Shown one piece after another: positions 1-7,304 of a stretch of 30,068 nucleotides of DNA (within the stretch, counting starts at the first letter, position 1; each line of letters starts with the position of its first letter). This DNA is from Deltaproteobacteria bacterium (GTDB lineage Bacteria; Lernaellota; Lernaellaia; JACKCT01). The notes below the pieces were generated by a model, which was not told where the DNA came from, searched no databases, and worked only from the letters and a program-made list of their open reading frames with translations. Made by a program: the position numbers and the translations under genes. The DNA is taken from NCBI GenBank assembly GCA_020633895.1, contig JACKCT010000020.1:1-30068 (forward strand). The letters are read 5' to 3'.

Positions 1-2392
1 ACGAGTAGGCCACGCGGCCGTTTTCGTCCGTCGTGCGGATGACGACCGCGTGCCGGCCGTTGGGCACCGACGTGGTGTCCCAGTCGTGGTAGCCGTCTTT
101 CCAGTTGCCCTTTTGCGTCGGGACGTTTGTGACCTTGCGGAACGAGCCGCCGTCCACGCTGATATGCGCGCCGGTGATCGGGCGGAAGGGGATCGGATCG
201 GCGTCAAAGGAGATGCGCGCGGTTCCGCTGACGCTGCTGCCTCGCGCCGGAGCGGTGATGGTCACGCTCGCGTCGTTGGAGACATAGAAGACGACAGGGG
301 CCGACACACCGACGTTGTTGTCCGCGTCATACGCGCGCACGCGCACTTCGTAGGCGCCGTTGGGCCGCTTGGTCGTGTCCCAATCATGGGCGCCGTCGTC
401 CCAGGCGCCGCCGGACGTGGGCGCGTCGGACACATCGACCCAGGTGACGCCGTCGGCGCTGAGCTGGGCGCTCGCCACCTCGAAGTTGTCCGGGCCGTCG
501 ACCGTGAACGCGATGGTCTCCACCCCCGACAGGCTCTCGCCCGGCGTCGGCTGCGTGATGACCACGACCGGCGCGCCGCACTCGACCAAGCCCTCGGCCA
601 CTTTCTCCACGTTCGTGCCGCCCCGGCCGTCGTCGGCATCGATGTAGATGGCGAAAATGCCGTCGTCATCCCGCACTTGCAACGTGCCGTCCTTGCCGGG
701 TTTGCCGTCGCTCACCGGGATGGACCCGACGTAGCGGCCCGGACCGTCGGCGGCCAGTTCCAGCGTCTCGCCGTTCTGCTCGGTGTCGGAGAGGACCTGC
801 ACGTCGATCGCTTCGCCGGACAGATCGCCGTCGACGACCTCCACGCGCACCGTGTCCTCGCACGCCGCTCGGGGGGTGATCGTCACCCGGCCGTCCGAGT
901 CGGCGGTCATCTGGTGGAGCATCGCGTAGGCCGCGGTCACATCGAGACGTCCGTTGCCGTAACGGTTGTCGTCGCCGGACAGGCCCAGGTCCGTCGCCGT
1001 GGCCCACAGGGCGAATTTGATCTGCTCCGGCGTCGCCTCGGGGAAGGCCTGGCGCAGGAGCAACACCGCCCCGGCCACGTGGGCCGCCGCCACGCCCGAT
1101 CCGCTGCGCAGCGCGTAGCCCCCGCCGGGCACCGACGAACGCACCGCCGTGCCGGGGGCGACCAGCTCGGGCTTGATGGACTTGCCGTCGCAGGACGATG
1201 GGCCCCGGCTCGAAAAGTCGGCCGTTGTGTCGTAATCCGCCGCCAGCGCACCGACGGCAAACGCCGACAACAGGCTTGCCGCCGTCGAGGCCGGGGAGCC
1301 CACGCTGCTCGCGCCCAGGTGGCCGTCATTGCCGGCGGAAAAAATCACCGGCACGCCCGCCGCCTCGATCGCCTCCAACGCGCCGTCGAAATCCGTGCGG
1401 CACGGGCCGTAATCGAGGATCGACATCGACCAGCCGTTGAGAAATACGTCGGGCACGTCGAAGGTCGTCTCCGGATTTCCGTCCGGGTCGGCGGCCCATT
1501 GGAAGGCTTCCAGGATGTTCGCCAACGAGATATAGGGCGACGAGCCGACCGTCTTCGCCCCGATCCACAACGCCCCCGGCGCCATGCCGATGCCGTCGCC
1601 GCCGAGCATGACGCCCAATAGATGCGTGCCCGAACCGAATTCGTCGCCGTCGCTCGGGGTGAAATCATCAAAGAGGGGGTCGAGCCACGCCGTTTCCGGC
1701 TCGATGTCATCCAGCAAACCCCGGTAGCGAATTCCGAAGGCGGGATGGTTGACGTCCGCGCCCGAGCCCTGGAAGGCCGCCAGCGTGTCGCTGCCGTCGA
1801 TGCCCATTTTCCACAGGGTCGGCGCGCCGGTCACGTCGATATTCGCCTCCGTTGCGGCGGCCAAAGGCGGCGGGGCCCCTTCGTCCGATTCGGCAAACAC
1901 ATCCACGCGAGGCGTCGTCGCGGCATAGACCGCCGCCACGTCGCCACGGCCCGCCATCTCCCGCCAGAACGATGCGGTCGCGCGCATGCTCATCGCGTTG
2001 TCGATCCAATAGCCGTGGGAGGCATCGACCAAGCCGCCGTTTCGCGCGGAATGCAGCCGCGTGCGCAGAGACGCTTGGGAGGATTCGGCGTGATCCTGTA
2101 GAGCGGCGACGACTTCCCGATGGCGACGGGCCAGGGACCAGCCCTCCCGGTCGGCGCGCGCGACAATGGCCGCCACGTCCGCTCGATCGCCCAGACGCAC
2201 GACACCGTCGATCATCGCCGCGTCGGCCGCCGCCGTTTGCTCGGCCGTCTCGAGTTGCCGTTCCAACGCCGGGTCCACCCACGCCGCCCGGGACGCGGAC
2301 GCACTAGCGCCCACCAGCACCACCGCCACGACAACGGCCGCCGCCAGACGTAGCGCCAAACACGGCGCGATATGGCCTCGATGGGTGTTCAC
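1..2392 (-). CDS. Secreted subtilisin-fold (S8) pseudoprotease, 3' end beyond window
   Basis: At least 797 codons are open; the gene leaves the window at base 1. The GTG start at 2392 is chosen because a GGGA motif lies just upstream and a signal peptide follows (hydrophobic residues about 12-34). Residues 40-200 look like a propeptide or helical domain. A peptidase S8 fold spans about 200-500 and keeps the flanking landmarks: DVNHP (from 214), SGTHLLG (from 254), SAGNDG with oxyanion Asn355, SSRGP, PELVAPG and AHVAG (from 437). All three catalytic positions are replaced: Asp to Gly211, His to Ser254, Ser to Gly433. After this come a beta-rich region and two Ig-like repeats of about 85 residues, each containing HDWDTT and PNG. 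The protein is probably exported and non-proteolytic, perhaps a binding or scaffold protein. The fold is clear; the function is unknown. Confidence 0.88.
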   Translation of the reverse strand, partial: MNTHRGHIAPCLALRLAAAVVVAVVLVGASASASRAAWVDPALERQLETAEQTAAADAAMIDGVVRLGDRADVAAIVARADREGWSLARRHREVVAALQDHAESSQASLRTRLHSARNGGLVDASHGYWIDNAMSMRATASFWREMAGRGDVAAVYAATTPRVDVFAESDEGAPPPLAAATEANIDVTGAPTLWKMGIDGSDTLAAFQGSGADVNHPAFGIRYRGLLDDIEPETAWLDPLFDDFTPSDGDEFGSGTHLLGVMLGGDGIGMAPGALWIGAKTVGSSPYISLANILEAFQWAADPDGNPETTFDVPDVFLNGWSMSILDYGPCRTDFDGALEAIEAAGVPVIFSAGNDGHLGASSVGSPASTAASLLSAFAVGALAADYDTTADFSSRGPSSCDGKSIKPELVAPGTAVRSSVPGGGYALRSGSGVAAAHVAGAVLLLRQAFPEATPEQIKFALWATATDLGLSGDDNRYGNGRLDVTAAYAMLHQMTADSDGRVTITPRAACEDTVRVEVVDGDLSGEAIDVQVLSDTEQNGETLELAADGPGRYVGSIPVSDGKPGKDGTLQVRDDDGIFAIYIDADDGRGGTNVEKVAEGLVECGAPVVVITQPTPGESLSGVETIAFTVDGPDNFEVASAQLSADGVTWVDVSDAPTSGGAWDDGAHDWDTTKRPNGAYEVRVRAYDADNNVGVSAPVVFYVSNDASVTITAPARGSSVSGTARISFDADPIPFRPITGAHISVDGGSFRKVTNVPTQKGNWKDGYHDWDTTSVPNGRHAVVIRTTDENGRVAYS

Positions 2393-2561
2393 GTTTCCCG
2401 ACCCCGGACTCTCATTCCAATCCGTCGCGTTTCGACTTCGTGTCCACAGGCCGGCGCCGCCGGAGGATGCGGCATGGGGTGCGCACGGGCGGGCAGTGGC
2501 AAATCGTCCGATATCCAAAACATGGGGACGCAACGCGCCCGAATAACTCAATGGAAGCCGC

Positions 2562-2591
2562 AGTTTATCGCCGTTGGGCGGGGCAGGTCAA
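2562..2591 (-). promoter_or_regulatory. Sigma70-like promoter for the subtilisin-fold gene
   Basis: Read on the minus strand, TTGACC (2591-2586) is followed after 18 bases by TAAACT (2567-2562). Transcription would start near 2555 and leave a leader of about 160 bases before the GTG at 2392. The -35 match is good and the -10 only fair. This is the only such pair I noticed in the 301-base gap 2393-2693, which otherwise holds the desaturase terminator hairpin. Confidence 0.35.
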
Positions 2592-2619
2592 ACGTCTTGA
2601 TCGTGGTCAAAATGAATGA

Positions 2620-2644
2620 CCGGGACGCGAAAGGCGCGTCCCGG
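2620..2644 (-). terminator. Strong hairpin after the desaturase gene
   Basis: A perfect 10-bp stem (CCGGGACGCG / CGCGTCCCGG) encloses a 5-base loop, 50 bases past the desaturase stop. On the minus strand a T-rich stretch (TCATTCATTTT) follows, which is weaker than a classic U-run. It most likely ends the desaturase transcript and separates it from the next minus-strand gene. Confidence 0.6.
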
Positions 2645-2693
2645 CAAAGTGCGTCGGATGGATGGTGATGTTTGACGAAGAGCGACCGACCGA

Positions 2694-3833
2694 TTAGTCC
2701 GCGACCCCCGCAGGACCTTTCGCGAGGCGCGCGACGTCCTCGGCGGTCTGCTTGGTGGATTCGATCAGCTCGTCGGACTTGGCCGCCACCTCGCGGGCCC
2801 GGTCTTTCGTGGATTCGACGAACTCGTCCAGGGCCTTGCGCTTGGCCTCGGCGTAGGCTTCGGCGTTCAGATGGGCCTCGCGCATGCGTCGGGAGGCGTT
2901 GACCTGGGCCTCGAGCATCTTCTGGGAGGCCTTGGCCCAGTAGGCGTCGAACATGCCCACGTCGAAGTGGCCGTCCTTGATGCGCCCCTCGGTCAGCGCC
3001 CGCTCGGTGGGCCGATGCAGATCCCAGACCAGGCCGAACCAGGACATGACGGTCAGGATGTAGAAGGTCAGGTCGATCTCCCACCAGTAAAAACCCTGGC
3101 GGCAGGAGCGCTGGTAGTGGTGATGGTTGTTGTGCCATCCCTCGCCCATGGTCACCAACGCGATGATCATCGAGTTGCGCGAGGTGTCCGAGGTGACGAA
3201 GCGGCGTCGGCCCCAGATGTGCGTGAAGGAGTTGACCAGGAAGGTGCCGTGATAGGCCAGCACCGTGGACAGGCCGAATCCGATCCACAGGCCGCTCCAC
3301 CCGCCGACCGCGAAGCAGAACAACCCCAGCACCGTGGGCGGAAGCAGGTAATATTTGTCGATGAACCGGATCTCCGGGTACTTGGCGAAGTCCTTGATCA
3401 GGTGCATCGGCGTGGGTTTGGACCGGGAGGAGAGAATCCAGCCGAAGTGGCTCCACCAGATACCGTGCTTGGGCGAATGCAGATCTTCGTCATCATCCGA
3501 GTGCCGATGGTGATGGCGATGATTGCCGGACCACCAGAGCACGCCTTTTTGGGCCGCCGTGGCGCCGCCGAAAGCGAAAATGAACTGCATCACGCGGCCG
3601 GTTTTGAAGCTGCGGTGGGCGAAATATCGATGGTAGCCCGCCGTGATGAAAAACAGCCGCATAAAGTAAAACGCGATGCACAGGACCCAGTCCAGCTTGG
3701 TCGCGCCGGTCCACAGGGCGCCCAGGGGCATCAGGTGGATCAGGAAGAAGGGGATGGCCGTGCCCCATTGGGGACGGTCGCCCTCCACCGGCGCGAGGGT
3801 CGTGGCGTTCGCCGAGGTCTCGGTTGCGCTCAT
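2694..3833 (-). CDS. Acyl-CoA/fatty acid desaturase with C-terminal helical extension
   Basis: This 379-residue integral membrane di-iron desaturase would introduce a double bond into acyl chains, adjusting membrane fluidity. It shows the three histidine boxes of the stearoyl-CoA/delta-9 family: HRYFAH (68-73), a His-rich HRHHHRH (105-111) and HNNHHH (234-239), plus NSFTH (201-205). Four or so hydrophobic segments lie at about 25-45, 50-66, 85-97 and 165-200. After the desaturase core (about 275) comes an unusual tail of about 80 residues (297-373), highly charged and alanine-rich, predicted as an amphipathic helix or coiled coil. The start at 3833 is preferred over an in-frame codon at 3917 because AAGGA lies about 11 bases upstream. 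A small hairpin sits just before that site. The gene is monocistronic by its flanking terminator. Confidence 0.93.
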   Translation of the reverse strand: MSATETSANATTLAPVEGDRPQWGTAIPFFLIHLMPLGALWTGATKLDWVLCIAFYFMRLFFITAGYHRYFAHRSFKTGRVMQFIFAFGGATAAQKGVLWWSGNHRHHHRHSDDDEDLHSPKHGIWWSHFGWILSSRSKPTPMHLIKDFAKYPEIRFIDKYYLLPPTVLGLFCFAVGGWSGLWIGFGLSTVLAYHGTFLVNSFTHIWGRRRFVTSDTSRNSMIIALVTMGEGWHNNHHHYQRSCRQGFYWWEIDLTFYILTVMSWFGLVWDLHRPTERALTEGRIKDGHFDVGMFDAYWAKASQKMLEAQVNASRRMREAHLNAEAYAEAKRKALDEFVESTKDRAREVAAKSDELIESTKQTAEDVARLAKGPAGVAD

Positions 3834-4247
3834 GAATAAGGATTCCTTACAAGACGCCGACAGGCGTCGACCAAGATTCGACCTTGCGATCGATGAAAAC
3901 GTTGAAAATTCCGACAAAGCCGCGTGTCAGCGACTCGTGATTCCATGAATTTCGGGACATCCGCGCGCGGGGCCGTACCCAGGGCCGTGTCGACCAACGG
4001 CGTCGCAGAGTAGCCGGGAGACTAACACAGGTTCGGCGTCCGGTTAAAGACAAAAAAGAAACGTTTCGGCGCGGAAAGTCCGCCGGGGCGGATTTTTGCC
4101 GCGACATTTTGCCGCGTTGGACGGAAGATCGGTTCGCGGCATACTTTTTCGCCGTTCCGGGCGAGGCCCGGTCCTTTGTGGAAACGTTTGGCGACCACGC
4201 GCGCCATGCAAGATATAGGATATGATCGAACAAGAAGGGATCGCATC
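3834..4247. other. Divergent intergenic region, 414 bp
   Basis: I see no convincing gene here. It separates the desaturase (-) from the first Asp-rich lipoprotein (+). On the plus strand a terminator-like hairpin, TCCGC-CGGG-GCGGA followed by TTTTT, lies at 4079-4097 without an obvious upstream plus-strand gene, so it could end a small transcript or be fortuitous. An AT-rich TATAGGATATGAT stretch at 4214-4226 could supply the -10 of the lipoprotein promoter; no good -35 is visible. Confidence 0.4.
3853..3868 (-). promoter_or_regulatory. Leader hairpin next to the desaturase ribosome-binding site
   Basis: A GACGCC / GGCGTC inverted repeat with a 4-base loop lies in the predicted leader, ending five bases before the AAGGA site. 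Such a structure could modulate translation of the desaturase (for example with temperature), but this is only inference from position. Confidence 0.3.
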
Positions 4248-4823
4248 ATGGAAACCGGGATGAATACTCGACAATTTTGGCTGATCTTGGCCCTGGCGGC
4301 GCTGGCGGCCTTGGTGTCGATGGCGGCCTGCTCCTCCGGGGGCGGCGACGACGACGATGACGACGACGCGGCCGACGACGACACGGCGGGCGACGATGAC
4401 GATGACGACGACTCCGCCGACGACGACACCGATATGACGTCCCAGGAGAAATACGGCGGAGAGTGGACCGTCGCCTTCCGATGCACCGCCAGCGAGGACC
4501 CGGATTATTGCGAAGAGCAGGTGCGTCTGGTGACGTTCACGTTCTCCGGCGTGAGCGCGGTGCGGGTGGACCTGGGGGAAATCGCCGGCGGCGGCAATCT
4601 GATCGGCAACGAAATCCGCTACACGGACATCCGAAACTCGGATCGCACCTACCGGGAGTCCGGGTCGTTCATCTTTTTCGACGACGACACGCTGAACTTC
4701 CGCTCGTCCTGGGACGACCTGGACCTGGGCGACAACGGCATCTGCCGAGGCAACGGGGTGCGGGGCGATCAGACCGACGCGCCGCCGGAGATCGCCGACC
4801 CGCCGTGCGTGCCGGAGGGCTAG
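4248..4823 (+). CDS. Asp-rich lipoprotein, tandem family copy 1
   Basis: This 191-residue predicted lipoprotein has AGAAGGGA eight bases before the chosen ATG; a second in-frame ATG at 4260 has no clear site. The signal peptide ends in a lipobox with Cys28 (SMAAC), followed by a spacer of about 35 residues made almost only of Asp with some Ala, Gly and Thr. The folded domain (about 70-190) begins GGEWTVAFRC and includes CEE, VTFTFSG, GNEIRYTD, the Y-ESG motif and CRGNG. The same motifs recur in the two following genes. Conserved cysteines (RC, CEE, CRGNG, C-terminal C) suggest two disulfides in a small beta-rich envelope domain. It is the most divergent of the three copies, with an extra FDDD insertion. 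I do not recognise the family; the function is unknown. Confidence 0.85.
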   Translation: METGMNTRQFWLILALAALAALVSMAACSSGGGDDDDDDDAADDDTAGDDDDDDDSADDDTDMTSQEKYGGEWTVAFRCTASEDPDYCEEQVRLVTFTFSGVSAVRVDLGEIAGGGNLIGNEIRYTDIRNSDRTYRESGSFIFFDDDTLNFRSSWDDLDLGDNGICRGNGVRGDQTDAPPEIADPPCVPEG

Positions 4824-4880
4824 GCCCCTCGGCCACCAAATCGCCGGGATTTGCCGGGCTATTGTTGCTGAACAAATAAT

Positions 4881-4910
4881 CCGACACGAATGACCAACAT
4901 TCGGTATAAT
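4881..4910 (+). promoter_or_regulatory. Promoter before lipoprotein copy 2
   Basis: A perfect TATAAT (4905-4910) stands 18 bases after CCGACA (4881-4886, four of six matches to the -35 consensus). It lies 41 bases before the next ATG, so the second copy probably has its own promoter. Confidence 0.5.
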
Positions 4911-4950
4911 GGGGCCCTTCCAAATCGAAAGATTGCCCAAGGAGGACCCC

Positions 4951-5502
4951 ATGGCCGGTCGCTTTTTGCATCCGTTATTTTGGGGCGTGGTGCTGGTTGT
5001 CGCGATCAACGTCGTGTCGAACATGGGCCTGAGCCTTGCCTGCGACGACGATGACGACTGGGGCGACGACGATACAGACGATACAGGAGCGCCGGATGAC
5101 GACACGGGCGATGACGACGACCGGGACGACGATGTCGACACTTCCGCCATCGAAGGCACCTGGAGCCTGATCTTTCGCTGCTACACCTACGGCTTCGGCT
5201 GCGAGGAAGACCAGGGCACCGTGACCTTCACCTTCGACGGCGACTCCCTCGAGATGGATTTCGGTGACTTGGTGGGCCCGGCGACCTTGTCGGGCAACGA
5301 GATCACGTACACCGACCTGGAAAGCTCCGAGGAACGCTACATCGAATCCGGAACCTTCACGATCGACGGCAACAACGTCACCTGGGAATCGGAATACGAG
5401 TTCGAAATCGAGGGAGGCCATTCCGGCGAATGCCGGGGGAATGGGTTCCGCAACGGTTTCGGAACACCGACGCTGGACAGTCCGGCAATCTGTGAGTTTT
5501 GA
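4951..5502 (+). CDS. Asp-rich lipoprotein, tandem family copy 2
   Basis: This 183-residue paralogue of the genes on either side has a strong AAGGAGGA site six bases before the ATG. The signal peptide (1-30) ends in SLAC, with Cys31 as the lipidation site. The next residues are five aspartates, so Asp is at +2, which in Escherichia coli is an inner-membrane retention signal for lipoproteins; whether that rule holds here is unknown. An Asp/Gly/Thr spacer (to about residue 67) precedes a domain of about 110 residues with FRC, CEED, TVTFTFDG, MDFGDLVGP, GNEITYTDL, Y-ESG and CRGNG. Four conserved cysteines fit two disulfides. It looks like a calcium-attracting or simply flexible acidic tether plus a small beta domain. 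The function is unknown. Confidence 0.87.
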   Translation: MAGRFLHPLFWGVVLVVAINVVSNMGLSLACDDDDDWGDDDTDDTGAPDDDTGDDDDRDDDVDTSAIEGTWSLIFRCYTYGFGCEEDQGTVTFTFDGDSLEMDFGDLVGPATLSGNEITYTDLESSEERYIESGTFTIDGNNVTWESEYEFEIEGGHSGECRGNGFRNGFGTPTLDSPAICEF

Positions 5503-5539
5503 CCTCGTTGCCCCGGTTCCGGTCTTTGCCACGGAAAAT

Positions 5540-5572
5540 CCTCGGTAAAACCTCGGAAAGACCTCGGCGAAA
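5540..5572 (+). repeat. Three tandem 11-bp units
   Basis: Three consecutive imperfect copies of CCTCGGNAAAA occupy the gap between lipoprotein copies 2 and 3. The unit length equals about one helical turn, so a protein-binding array is possible, but the run is short and may be chance. Confidence 0.45.
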
Positions 5573-5632
5573 CCGACCGCGACTCGGCATCGAGGATGTT
5601 CAGCCAAGTGAGACTCGTCGAAGGGGGTCCGT

Positions 5633-6148
5633 ATGTATCGTCGTCTCCTGCGTCCAAGGGTTTGGGGTGTTTTCTTGATCATGGCGGCCGTGGCGTTGTC
5701 CAATATGGGGCCGGGCTGCTACGGCGACGACGATGACGATACGATTCCGACGGACGACGACGACGATACGGTCGCCGACGCGGATATCGCGGGGGACTGG
5801 AGCGTCGTTTATCGCTGCGTGACGGACGAAGTCCTGTGCGAGGAAGAAACGGGCACGATCACTTTCACGGTCTCCGGCGCGTCGGCGAGCATGGAATTCG
5901 GCGACCTGTCCGGCCCGGTGAGCGCCTCGCGCGATGTCGTGACCTACACCGACCTGACCAGCTCCGACGAAGGCTACAAGGAATCAGGGCTTTTCGTGAT
6001 CCACGGGGATTCAATGACCTATAGCTCGACCTATTTCTGGGATATCGAAGCCGGTTCGACCGGGCAATGCAAAGGCAACGGTGTTCGCGCGGGAACGGGA
6101 ACGCCGAGCCTGGGAACCCTGGTCTGCGATCCGGTGAACGCCCGTTGA
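5633..6148 (+). CDS. Asp-rich lipoprotein-like protein, tandem family copy 3
   Basis: This 171-residue paralogue of the two preceding genes has GAAGGGGG seven bases before the ATG. The N-terminal hydrophobic signal ends at Cys29, but the residues before it (MGPGC) fit a canonical lipobox poorly because proline is at -2, so lipidation is less certain than in copies 1 and 2. The Asp spacer is shorter (about 32-55). The domain shows the shared motifs GDWSVVYRC, CEEETGTITFTVSG, MEFGDLSGP, VTYTDLTSSD, Y-ESG and CKGNG, and ends with a conserved terminal Cys. Copies 2 and 3 are more similar to each other than to copy 1, which suggests stepwise tandem duplication. A terminator follows at 6189-6216. 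The function is unknown. Confidence 0.86.
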   Translation: MYRRLLRPRVWGVFLIMAAVALSNMGPGCYGDDDDDTIPTDDDDDTVADADIAGDWSVVYRCVTDEVLCEEETGTITFTVSGASASMEFGDLSGPVSASRDVVTYTDLTSSDEGYKESGLFVIHGDSMTYSSTYFWDIEAGSTGQCKGNGVRAGTGTPSLGTLVCDPVNAR

Positions 6149-6188
6149 ACGTCGATCTTTAAGCGCACAAACTTCAGCCAGACAAACG

Positions 6189-6216
6189 AACGGGGGCCGG
6201 ACGGTTCCCGTTTTTT
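6189..6216 (+). terminator. Rho-independent terminator of the lipoprotein cluster
   Basis: AACGGG pairs with CCCGTT around an inner GCCG/CGG pairing, and six T residues follow directly. It lies 40 bases after the third lipoprotein stop, between convergent genes. Confidence 0.75.
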
Positions 6217-6249
6217 ACGTCTGCTTAGCGAAGGATTTTGGAGAAAGAT

Positions 6250-7071
6250 TTAAGAGTCGAGCAGTTCCGCGGCCGATTCGGCGGCGAGTTCCGCCGCGTC
6301 CGAGAGGGCCGCGTCGGCCTTTTCGCCCAGCGCGGGCGGCAGGCCTTCGTCTTCGCCGGCGGCGCGCAGCAGACGGATGACGTCCTCGTTTTTCGGCTCG
6401 GTCAGCAGGATCTCGCGCCAGGTGTCGATGGCGTCGTCCCGCTTTTCCTGCGCCAGCAGAATGGACCCGAGCAGCAGGCGCGCGTGCGTGAACTTGGGAT
6501 TGGCCCGCAGCGCCGCCCGGCAGTTGGACTCGGCCATGTCGAGTTGCCCCGTTTCCTTGTACGCCCGCGCCAGCTTGATGCGGATGTCCGCGTACGACGG
6601 ACGCATCTTCAGGGCCTCTTCGTACTCCCGAATCGCCGCGTCGTAGAGCTCGAGCATGGCGTACATATCGCCGGTGGTGGCATGCAGATTCGCCAGGCGG
6701 TTCTTGGACAGGGGGTCGGGCGTCTGGGGGAAGGAATCCACGCCCCGCTGGATCTCCTCCAGGATCTGCCTCGAACGATCGTAACGGCCTAAGTCCTGGA
6801 AAAGAACCATCAAATTGACCTTGGCCTCGGTGTAGGAGGAGTTGATCTCCAGCGCCTTGGCGTACAGGCGGATGGCGTCCCCGAAACGGCCCCGTTCGGC
6901 GAAGATCGTCCCCAGCATGCAGTAAATATCCGCATAATTCCGATGAAATTTGAGGATCTTGACCAGGCAGCGCTCGGCCTCGTGGAAATGGCCGCGCTGA
7001 TAGGCGTCTTTTCCCTTGATGTAGAGAGCCAGCTCGTCGCGGCTCATGGGCTGAGATCGATCGTGTGCCAT
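6250..7071 (-). CDS. Tetratricopeptide-repeat protein
   Basis: This 273-residue soluble protein is made of about six TPR helix pairs: roughly 16-49, 50-83, 84-115, 130-170, 171-204 and 205-238. Diagnostic TPR positions are visible, such as YADIYCMLGTIFAERGRFGD, TEAKVNLMVLFQDLGRYD and YADIRIKLARAYKETGQLD. No signal peptide or membrane segment is seen, so it is probably a cytoplasmic scaffold for protein-protein contacts. The last 30 residues are Ala/Glu-rich and probably disordered. The start is uncertain: 7071 gives the full frame, and another ATG at 7047 also lacks a clear ribosome site. It is divergent from the MinD/ParA-type ATPase gene, an arrangement that could mean a shared control region and a functional link; the partner is unknown. 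Confidence 0.85.
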   Translation of the reverse strand: MAHDRSQPMSRDELALYIKGKDAYQRGHFHEAERCLVKILKFHRNYADIYCMLGTIFAERGRFGDAIRLYAKALEINSSYTEAKVNLMVLFQDLGRYDRSRQILEEIQRGVDSFPQTPDPLSKNRLANLHATTGDMYAMLELYDAAIREYEEALKMRPSYADIRIKLARAYKETGQLDMAESNCRAALRANPKFTHARLLLGSILLAQEKRDDAIDTWREILLTEPKNEDVIRLLRAAGEDEGLPPALGEKADAALSDAAELAAESAAELLDS

Positions 7072-7304
7072 CGAGGCGTAATAAACCAGATCGACCGCAC
7101 CGGCGCAAGCGAAATCGGCTCGATTTTCCCCGTTTGGGACCGACCGTCATTCACTGTGCGATTGACCTGAACCCTTTTGCGTCTCGTGCCGATAAGTTTT
7201 CGAGAGGCGCCTCTTGCGCCCCGGCCCGGTGCGCCGAAAACGGCCCTCGGGCGCGTCGGATTTTCGGAATTTTGGAGTATCGCCCGGTTTTGGGAGCCCA
7301 CGAA

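Noticed and set aside
50-1621. A 523-codon plus-strand open frame.
   Set aside because: It is antisense to the subtilisin-fold gene, with Arg/Ala/Gly/Val-rich composition and no recognisable motif.
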